DNA of 64,000 nucleotides from assembly GCA_022813625.1 (NCBI GenBank), contig JAKLMB010000015.1, positions 496,001-560,000 of the forward strand. Direction: 5' to 3'. The notes below the pieces were generated by a model. It was not told where the DNA came from. It saw only the letters and a list, made by a program, of their open reading frames with translations, and made no database searches. Within the stretch, counting starts at the first letter, position 1. Every line of letters starts with the position of its first letter. The DNA is from Aaosphaeria pasadenensis. Taxonomy: Eukaryota; Ascomycota; Dothideomycetes; Pleosporales. Shown here piece after piece: positions 56,912-64,000 of this stretch. A program made the translations under genes and the position numbers.

Positions 56912-58271
56912 ATGGCGCCTGCTGCTGCACCAGAGCCTCAGTTCAAGAAGGATGAGAAAGCACTGTGTTTCCATCATGAGTTACTGTACGAGGCCAAGGT
57001 CTTAGACCTGAAGCCTGATAGCTCCGACAAAAAGAATGGCTACGAATATAAGGTCCATTACAAGGGCTGGAAAAACACGTAAGTATCACAGTCTCTGTTT
57101 GGTCTCAATTTTGTTTTTCTTTGTTACTGCTTGTTTACATGTATTGGGCACATTTTCCGCCCAGCGAGAGTTCAACCCAGCAACACTGGTCAAACTTTCA
57201 CTTCTCTGCAATACTACATAGACGTATTCATATCGGCATTTCTCTGCTGTATCTCTGTTTAGTAAGAACAAATAATCGAATGCTTACATCTATCTAGCTG
57301 GGACGACTGGGTGCCCGAGGACCGCCTCCGCAAGATCACCCCAGAGAATCGTGAACTGGCGAATCAGCTGAGGCACGAAATGCTTGCTGCACAGCGGGCT
57401 GCTCGCGCTCAGCCGCCTCCCAGTAAACGCAAACCTCAAGGTTCGACTCGCGGAAGTGAAGAGCGCCAAACATCTGTTGCGGCCACCGCAGGTCCCCGCG
57501 GCCAGAAACGGGTGCGAGACCATGACCTAGAGAAAGTGAGTGCCCCAAATTTCCTTCACTTATCACTTCCACCACTTCACCCTCTCCTCCCTACAAAATG
57601 CCTCGAAACAGACGTTTCAAAAGTCAAGATCTAAGTCTCGAGCAGGAAGAGGCTTTCCAAAGCCGTCGTTCAATTAGGATCCCCATGCCCGACCGCTTGA
57701 AGAGTCTGTTGGTTGATGATTGGGAAAACATCACCAAGAACCTCCAGCTCGTCCAGCTTCCTTCCACCAAGCCTGCTGGGGTCATCCTGGATGAGTACTT
57801 GGAGTCTCAGAATGGTTCCCGCCGTCGGGGCAGTGCCGAGGCCGATATTCTTGAAGAAGTCGTTCAAGGATTGAAGGAGTATTTCAACAAGAGTCTCGGC
57901 CGTCTACTACTTTACCGTTTCGAGCGTGAGCAGTTCTTTGACATTCACACGCGCATCGAGAGCCCCACTTCAGATCTCAGCGGCAAGAATCTGGCCGACA
58001 TCTACGGAGGCGAACACCTCCTACGTCTTTTTGGTATGTGCCATCTAATAATGTGAATGTTCATGAACCTTGGCGCTAATCTTCAACAGTGTCTATGCCT
58101 GAACTCATCGCACAGACCAACATGGATCAGCAATCAGTCGGCCGCCTTCGGGAGGAACTGACCCAGATCCTCTCGTGGCTCGCGAAAGAACCTCAGGTCA
58201 ACGCTTACTTTGCTTCCGTTTACGAGAGCCCTGGCCAGGCTTATATTGACAAGGTCAAATCAAGCGCTTAA
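56912..58271 (+). CDS. EAF3: Eaf3/MRG15 chromodomain protein of NuA4 and Rpd3S
   Basis: Four exons (56912-57078, 57298-57535, 57646-58033, 58090-58271) give 324 residues. The chromodomain fills the first about 75 residues (KALCFHHELLYEAKVLDL, YKVHYKGWKN, then TWDDWVPEDRL after splicing), with the aromatic residues that read methylated H3K36. A basic linker follows. The MRG domain spans about 150-324 (SIRIPMPDRLKSLLVDDWEN, ADIYGGEHLLRLF, VSMPELIAQTNMD). Intron 1 is unusually long for this window (219 bases). The acceptor of intron 2 was set at GAGCAG (57645) to give EKEEAFQSR; an acceptor three bases earlier would add one Gln. It acts in nuclear histone acetyltransferase and deacetylase complexes. 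Confidence 0.95.
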
Positions 58272-58569
58272 GCATTCCGGAATCTCCTCCAAATGTCGGG
58301 GCCGATGTGCGACCGCCTGAAATTTCGATACCTTTTCTCACTACCTACAATGGGATTGGGCTACTTCTGCGAACACATTAGGTGACTCAAAGGGTCAGAT
58401 CTTGTACTTTTGAAGCAAGCATTCTTGGTGTTGGGGGCGCAATGAATTCATTTGGCGGCGACCCTCTTATTGGGAGTCTTGGGAGTGCCTTGGTCTATGT
58501 AGTCTAATTCAATCCATACCCGCATGGCGATGAGCGAGCAAGCCATCTATTGCGGGCCTTTTCCTCTTA
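58272..58569. other. Convergent intergenic region
   Basis: Short 3' flanks of Eaf3 and the kinase gene. Nothing else is seen. Confidence 0.45.
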
Positions 58570-59313
58570 TCATATCTGCTTTATTCTATCTTCAAGCACC
58601 CTTGCTCCCCATTGCACACAATTACTCATGTTCTGCTCTGCCTCCCTAGGCATGCCCTTAATGTCAAGGTTCTGACAAACTCGCTCGTCTAAATCCGCAT
58701 GCACGTCTTCGCCATTGAACAAGAACTTATGGTCTTTGACATAATTTGGCCAGACAATCTGATCCACGTATCCCGGTGGATCTGCCCAAAATCCTTCGAG
58801 CGTCACATACCCACTTCGAGCCTCTCTTCTTCGCTTTGCAGTGTCGTATGAAGTGCGCAGGAAGAGTCTAGCATCGAACATTTCTCTGATATCCTTCATC
58901 TCCTCAGAGAAAAGTAAGAACCCGTCCACGATCGCAATAGGTGTCTCCCAATTCTTTTCGCCAACGAGATGTTGGACCTCGCTTCTAAGCTCTTTGATCA
59001 CGTCTTCGGGAACTCCGTGTTCGCCCACTGAGTTTTGGTCCTCCTTGGAGACAAGCGATGGCGGGGACTTCCCATGCTCTTTGATATATGATAGGGCCTC
59101 TCGCAAGTCCTTGAGATTCAACGATTCGATGCAATCCCAATCTTGTATGCCATCCCTCACAGGGATTTCGGCATCGGTGAGGTAGAAGTCGTCAAGATGC
59201 AGGATGAATGTCTTGGGGAAAATGTCGCGTAGAAGGCGGGAGAGCGTAGTCTTGCCTGATGAGGACGGCCCGCTGATTCCCACCAGCAGCACTGGCGATG
59301 ACCCCGACGACAT
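58570..59313 (-). CDS. NRK1: Nicotinamide riboside kinase
   Basis: An uninterrupted frame of 247 residues. The P-loop GPSSSGKTTLS at the N-terminus, followed by FILHLDDFYLTD, QDWDCIESLN and the phosphotransfer-domain block RRREARSGY plus WADPPGYVDQIVWPNY, is diagnostic of the Nrk1 family. The enzyme phosphorylates nicotinamide riboside (and the acid form) to the mononucleotide for NAD salvage in the cytosol. It is head-to-head with the ARMH3 gene, 261 bases apart. Length is normal for fungal members. Confidence 0.93.
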   Translation of the reverse strand: MSSGSSPVLLVGISGPSSSGKTTLSRLLRDIFPKTFILHLDDFYLTDAEIPVRDGIQDWDCIESLNLKDLREALSYIKEHGKSPPSLVSKEDQNSVGEHGVPEDVIKELRSEVQHLVGEKNWETPIAIVDGFLLFSEEMKDIREMFDARLFLRTSYDTAKRRREARSGYVTLEGFWADPPGYVDQIVWPNYVKDHKFLFNGEDVHADLDERVCQNLDIKGMPREAEQNMSNCVQWGARVLEDRIKQI

Positions 59314-59574
59314 GAGTTCAGAATAACAATATTAGATGTGTGAATATATAATTATATCGCTGTATTTGGCCACCACGTGAGGGGTTGAACATGGGCGGAA
59401 CGTGTAGTATGTCATTGATGGTGGACGGGGCGGATTGCGGGCCGCGCCACTATTTTCGTCGCAAATGCGGGTCCAGTCATTCGCAAGCTGTCGCTATCAA
59501 GGAGACTCCGCATGTTACGGGGGTACGACGTCTCTCCTGTCTCCCACAAAACCAAAACTCACTCCACGATCGCC
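59314..59574. promoter_or_regulatory. Divergent promoter, NRK1/ARMH3
   Basis: 261 bases between two start codons. Compact housekeeping-type divergent promoter; no specific site recognised. Confidence 0.4.
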
Positions 59575-61602
59575 ATGGAGCCATCGCCGCTTACGCAGGA
59601 TTCGCGACCTGACGCCTTCCAGCCCAAGATCCTTCGCCTCTACGAGACCCTCTTTAAGGTTCGCCCGTTCATCCATCGATACTTGCGACGGACCTGATTG
59701 ACACGACCACAGGAAGAAGATGACGAGGTTGAGCTGTCTGATGGATTCTGGCAGGAGTTCTTCCTCCACCGGCCGGACTACCCAGGCCTCAAGCGCATCA
59801 TAGGAGACCTGGGTCCAGACGACATGCTGCATCTACAAGCGCATTCACAACAGCTGTTCCTTCGAGCTATGCTACGAGTGAAGCAGGCTAAAGGTCCTTC
59901 AGACGAGGTAGCTCTCGATGTATGATCTATCATTCTACGTTCACATACACCGGCTTACGAGCCAGACCTTGACAGTCTTTCTAGGTGCCACATTGAGCAA
60001 GAAGTATACAAATCCTAGCTCAGACATCATTTCTGTCCTTGCAGGCCTACATAACGCGGACGCCGTACTGTCAGATTTTGTTGCGACGCTGGATTCGGTG
60101 ATACGAAATGGAAGAAACTGTACGTAAAGAGAAAGTGGAAGGGAAATCATGATCTGACAGCAGCAGTGACCTTGCGACGAAAAGCCATTCGAACCGCGAT
60201 CTCGATTACCGCCTCTGCATTTTCCACCGGCCTGCCGTCCTACTTCACCCATCGAGATCTTTTCCCGTCGCTCATGAAATATGTTCAGGACTGCGAGGAA
60301 GACGATGATATCATTCCGGCCTTTGTTCTGTTGGGCTTGCTCGTCAATTATAACAAATTTGAGTTCCAAAACCCCTATCGGTTACGTCTGGACGATTTTG
60401 TGAACGACAACATAATACGGAAGATTATCACTAGCTTCGGAGCATCCTGTGCCTCATTGAGGGATGCATATGTGGCGGTTCAGGACGATATGCCAGAGGG
60501 CTGGACACTGGGTTCCACGTTGAATTATATCGGGCTGGGGGTACTTGCGCCAGCATCACGACCCACCACACCCGTACCGGCGCCCGACGAAACGAAGTCA
60601 CTGTTTACTGCTTTACCCGGGCCGGAGGTTGGAGCATTTCTTCCCACATACGACTTTGCGAATGCGAATAAGTTGTTTTGTTTCAACTTGGTACAGCTTG
60701 CCGCACCTGAGAAGGGCGAGGCTTCCCCGTTGAGTTCCTTCCTTTCGCTCACTTCATACCTCTTCCAGCACGCGCATCGATCCAATAGGACAGCGCTGTA
60801 TACTTATCTGAGCCTCGTCATCCTGCAAATCTTGGTCGAAGATCAAACGCTAGTCAAGCGTTTATGCAGCGATGATAGCAAGATACCAGTACGACTCTGC
60901 CGGCAACGGCAACCATACCTCCCGCTGGTCAAGGGGGATAGGATACCTGGGACCATCATCCTAGACCTAATTGTGGATGGTATCAACCACAACTTACGAA
61001 GAAGGCTTGATGTCGACTTTTACAATCTATGCTTAGGCAATCTGCTACGTCTCTTGTCCTACCTCAGCAGAGCCAAAGTGCGCATGGCATACCATTGGTC
61101 AGAGCTGTGGAGAACTCTTTTGTCATTCTTCCGATTCCTCACTACTTATTCCAATGATGTTAGAAGCCTCTCAAAGTCATCTGAGATGGTCGACACCTTG
61201 GTCAACATACTAGCGTTTTCGCTATCGAATGGCGAAAACTTCCTGCCAGACCCCGCTTCGTACGACGATCTGTTCTACAAACTTGTCGAAACCGGAGAAA
61301 TTTTGACCAAGTTCCGCGATGCATTCAGTTTGTCAAATAATGCATCGATTCAGACGTTGATCAGTGTCGCCTCGCACTATCATGAACTCTTGAGCACCGA
61401 GAAGGGTAAATCGCGGACCAAAAATCTGAGCCCTCGCGAGGTGAGCACGGTTATCAAGCAAGGATATGATACGTTGTCTATCGAAGCAATCGAGGGACTC
61501 GACCGTTGGGACAAGTTCCGAGAGGTGGACCACAAATCAGCGTTGAAGAAAATTGCGAGAGTGGTTGTTGATGACGCCAAAGCCCTGATTGATAGAGAAT
61601 GA
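59575..61602 (+). CDS. ARMH3 homologue (DUF1741), armadillo-like helical protein
   Basis: Four exons (59575-59658, 59713-59919, 59966-60119, 60167-61602) give 626 residues. Intron 1 has a weak GTTCGC donor but a clear ACCACAG acceptor; all joins keep frame. The product is all-helical with no membrane span. Block FWQEFFLHRPDYPGLKRIIG near the N-terminus, SYFTHRDLFPSLMKYVQD, and the C-terminal FLTTYSNDVRSL match the DUF1741 family, whose animal member ARMH3 (C10orf76) supports Golgi PI4-kinase beta and GBF1. The fungal role is inferred from the family only. Confidence 0.82.
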
Positions 61603-62014
61603 GATACCCAAAATCAATATTTTACCCCGTTTCGCGTCTCTGGTTCCGCCAATCTGTACAACCTGGCCCTCACTCTCGGGTCTTGATACCGTATGTACGT
61701 TTCGATAGGTACTTCCCACCGGTATATGGGGCCGTGATCCAGATAAAATGCCTGGCGTGCCCCATCCACTGGTGTTTTACACTCAACAAGTAAATAGCAA
61801 GTCCGACACAGTACCAGAGAAATCTTCCTTTCTTACGCCTCCAGACCTCGAGGCCGTCTGTTCTACATTTCTTCAGATACAGCAATCCATGACAGATATC
61901 TACTGTGCGCTATTCGCCGTGCGAGCCAATTGTTTGTCTATCCAACACTCTTTCTGCAAAGGTTGTATATACTCATAATCGTTGACGATTGCACTCCACA
62001 GCGATATTCACTCG
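61603..62014. other. Intergenic region
   Basis: 3' flank of the ARMH3 gene and promoter of the next gene. A frame at 61748-61978 (MPGVPHPL) looks random. Confidence 0.4.
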
Positions 62015-63511
62015 ATGCTTCCCTCCCAAAATGTTGAGACAGAACTCGAGCTTCCGGACTCCGGCCCACCCACTTCGCTAAGTCAAGAATGCATTCAAAC
62101 AGTCGACTTTGCTTCACAGCAAGATGAATGTGCAAACAACAGTGTTTCTATGGCTGCGCAAGAAGATGCCGCCTCTGTCTGTGCAGGCCAAGTTCAAAGC
62201 TCTTTTTCCACAATTCCAAGCGATGGGCCTGGCGTCGGTCGCAGCTGTTCTGCACCCAATCTCAAGACGAATGCAAGGAACAGCTCAAATACTTCGTTCA
62301 TGGAGGGATGGCCATCACCCAGCACATCACTTACGCCTTCCCCGTCAACATGGTCATTTCAGAGCGTTGAACATCTATCTGTACGCAGACCCAACCCAAA
62401 GCTGGCACATACACGGCGCCATGAAGGGCATGAATGGCACATTACTACATCACAGTCCTCGCAAGATTTGAATTCGAATGCAACTACATCTACGCCTACG
62501 CACAAGCGATCTGCCCAACTGTCTGATGGCACACGACTTTGGACGCTCATGGACACTGTACCTAGTCTGCTCGGAACGAGAAAGCACCTTGAAGGTCTCC
62601 GAGAAATGAAGAAATCCAAGCTCTCGCTCGTCGTCCCAAAAGACGCATCTGGCAAGGATCTTTTTGACAGGAATGCCATCACGGATCGAGACACTTCAAT
62701 GTTGATTCTCATGACCCTCATTGAGCAGTTCTCTCTTCCTCCAGATACCACAACGGAACGACTAGTGAAGCCCTTTAACTTCACCGTAAATATGCTTCAC
62801 TGCTGGCGCGATACCGACTCACATCCTCCGATACCAGTTACCATAACGCTCTCCCAGCTTGCAACACAAATCCGCATTTGGCAGCACACCAACACCTATT
62901 TTCCCCTACCCGTCGAATACACGCTTCTCCACGCACGCTGGGCCGACATAATCGACACGCACCTCATCCCCGAATCCATCCCCATCGAATTCATCACCCG
63001 CACCATCTTTAACGAACTCATTCACCCGGCCCTCAAACCCGAAGACCTCGCCCTACGCATCCAAGCACTGCAGCAAAAGATCGCCTCAGGCGACCTCCCT
63101 CGCTGCCCTTCCGCCCCGATCAAGCCTCCCTCCCGCCATTTAGTTGCACGGCTCCGGACGCACCAAACCATCGACTACAAGATCCCCGCGCCCACCCACC
63201 CAAATGCCCTCTACGCCCGCCGCTTCTCACACAAGTCCCCGCTCGGCGAGGTTCAGGACCTCGAGCTGGGCCACGGCGGCAGCAAACACGACCCCTGGTT
63301 CGATCCGTCAAAGAGCCAACAGCAGGGCCATAAGATGCACAGCGTGCGCAAGGCGATTCAAGATGGGAGGAACAAGTATAGAGGGAGGAAGTGCGTGCTC
63401 TGGTTCAAATGGATCGGCGCTGTGTTCGTCGTCCTGGCGATCGTCGGAGGGCTTTTGTTGGCTTGTTCATTCAATATTGGACGGAAGGGTAATGAGGTTT
63501 GGGGGAAGTGA
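62015..63511 (+). CDS. Conserved-looking fungal protein with C-terminal TM anchor
   Basis: A single-exon frame of 498 residues from ATG 62015 (MLPSQNVETELEL). The first 170 residues are Ser/Thr-rich and disordered. A folded region (about 170-390) holds LWTLMDTVPSLLGTRKHLEG, LILMTLIEQFSLPPDTTTER and WHADII-like helical segments. A basic stretch then precedes a single membrane span near the C-terminus (WIGAVFVVLAIVGGLLLACS), giving a tail-anchored layout with most of the protein in the cytosol. I do not recognise a named family. Two upstream in-frame near-cognate codons extend the frame, but this ATG is the first. Confidence 0.7.
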   Translation: MLPSQNVETELELPDSGPPTSLSQECIQTVDFASQQDECANNSVSMAAQEDAASVCAGQVQSSFSTIPSDGPGVGRSCSAPNLKTNARNSSNTSFMEGWPSPSTSLTPSPSTWSFQSVEHLSVRRPNPKLAHTRRHEGHEWHITTSQSSQDLNSNATTSTPTHKRSAQLSDGTRLWTLMDTVPSLLGTRKHLEGLREMKKSKLSLVVPKDASGKDLFDRNAITDRDTSMLILMTLIEQFSLPPDTTTERLVKPFNFTVNMLHCWRDTDSHPPIPVTITLSQLATQIRIWQHTNTYFPLPVEYTLLHARWADIIDTHLIPESIPIEFITRTIFNELIHPALKPEDLALRIQALQQKIASGDLPRCPSAPIKPPSRHLVARLRTHQTIDYKIPAPTHPNALYARRFSHKSPLGEVQDLELGHGGSKHDPWFDPSKSQQQGHKMHSVRKAIQDGRNKYRGRKCVLWFKWIGAVFVVLAIVGGLLLACSFNIGRKGNEVWGK

Positions 63512-64000
63512 TGGTGCTGCATTTGGTTTTGGTGGGCGATGATCTCATGGCTGGCTTTGAGGATTGGGATTGTTAGCACGACGAGCATGAGTCTTTTCTT
63601 TTGCAAGGCATCGCTTTTGGTAATTGGGAGAGCGCTGGATACATTTATCGATTTGCCCTTAATGATGAACGTGTTTCGTACTGCTGTCACGTGTATATCG
63701 CTCTTTTAATTAGAAAATACTATTTGAATATGGATTCAGCTTGAATACTGCTAAGCTTGTTGCCCAGTGAAGTCAGGGTATTCGATTGCCAAAGGTCCTC
63801 TACTCTTGGCCTCGTTCTGTCTGTACATGTGAACAGCTCAAGGGACCATGCGTATGTTGCTCTTGGACTACATCATCATGAGTTGGAACGATTAGATATA
63901 CCCAATTCATGCGTTCATCAACATAACACTTGATACCGCAAGTTCAGTTATATATTGATCGTTCCACTCAGGAAAGACAGTATTTTGCGCTGCCAGAACT
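63512..64000. other. Right-edge non-coding sequence
   Basis: 3' flank of the tail-anchored protein gene. No start of another gene is visible before the window ends. Confidence 0.4.

Overview
The window is nuclear DNA of a filamentous ascomycete (Pezizomycotina). The evidence is short spliceosomal introns, mostly 45-60 bases with GTRAGT donors and CTRAC branch sites, together with ascomycete gene families: a Zn2Cys6 regulator, GH5 mannanase, GH3 beta-glucosidase with PA14, Cnl2/NKP2, Eaf3 and a Tom1/HUWE1 ligase. The class cannot be settled by reading alone. I saw no transposon, CRISPR array, rRNA or tRNA. Exon joins below were worked out by hand from splice signals and reading frame, and every multi-exon model closes in frame.

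Layout. 1-2837: a polytopic membrane protein running off the left edge. 3999-5219: a secreted GH5 endo-mannanase. 6201-18273: an accessory block of six genes in three head-to-head pairs (DHA1 exporter with GH3 glucosidase; RidA-like protein with Zn2Cys6 regulator; zinc dehydrogenase with sugar transporter). 19044-19406: BLOC-1 subunit 1. 20802-32796: a 3,944-residue HECT E3 ligase. 33-44 kb: Ap4A phosphorylase, an AIG1/FAR-17a-like membrane protein, a small Cys-rich protein, a secreted beta-propeller, and a 1,026-residue nuclear protein with a GHKL-like ATPase signature. 44.9-54.9 kb: a sensor-like single-pass protein, a TMEM135-like protein, a bHLH regulator with a long uORF-bearing leader, and a secreted CE1 esterase. 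55.8-63.5 kb: housekeeping genes (Cnl2/NKP2, Eaf3, nicotinamide riboside kinase, ARMH3/DUF1741 and a tail-anchored protein).

Main discovery. Each of the three divergent promoters in the 6-18 kb block carries copies of one palindrome of the form CGG-N10-CCG (best copy GCGGAACATATGTTCCGC). Such a site suits a dimeric Zn2Cys6 factor, and one is encoded inside the block. I infer an autoregulated six-gene regulon: a transporter brings in a glycoside, a glucosidase without signal peptide cleaves it inside the cell, the dehydrogenase and RidA-like protein act on the product, and the DHA1 pump exports a product or toxic aglycone. The mannanase next door has no such site and is probably not a member. 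The substrate is unknown.
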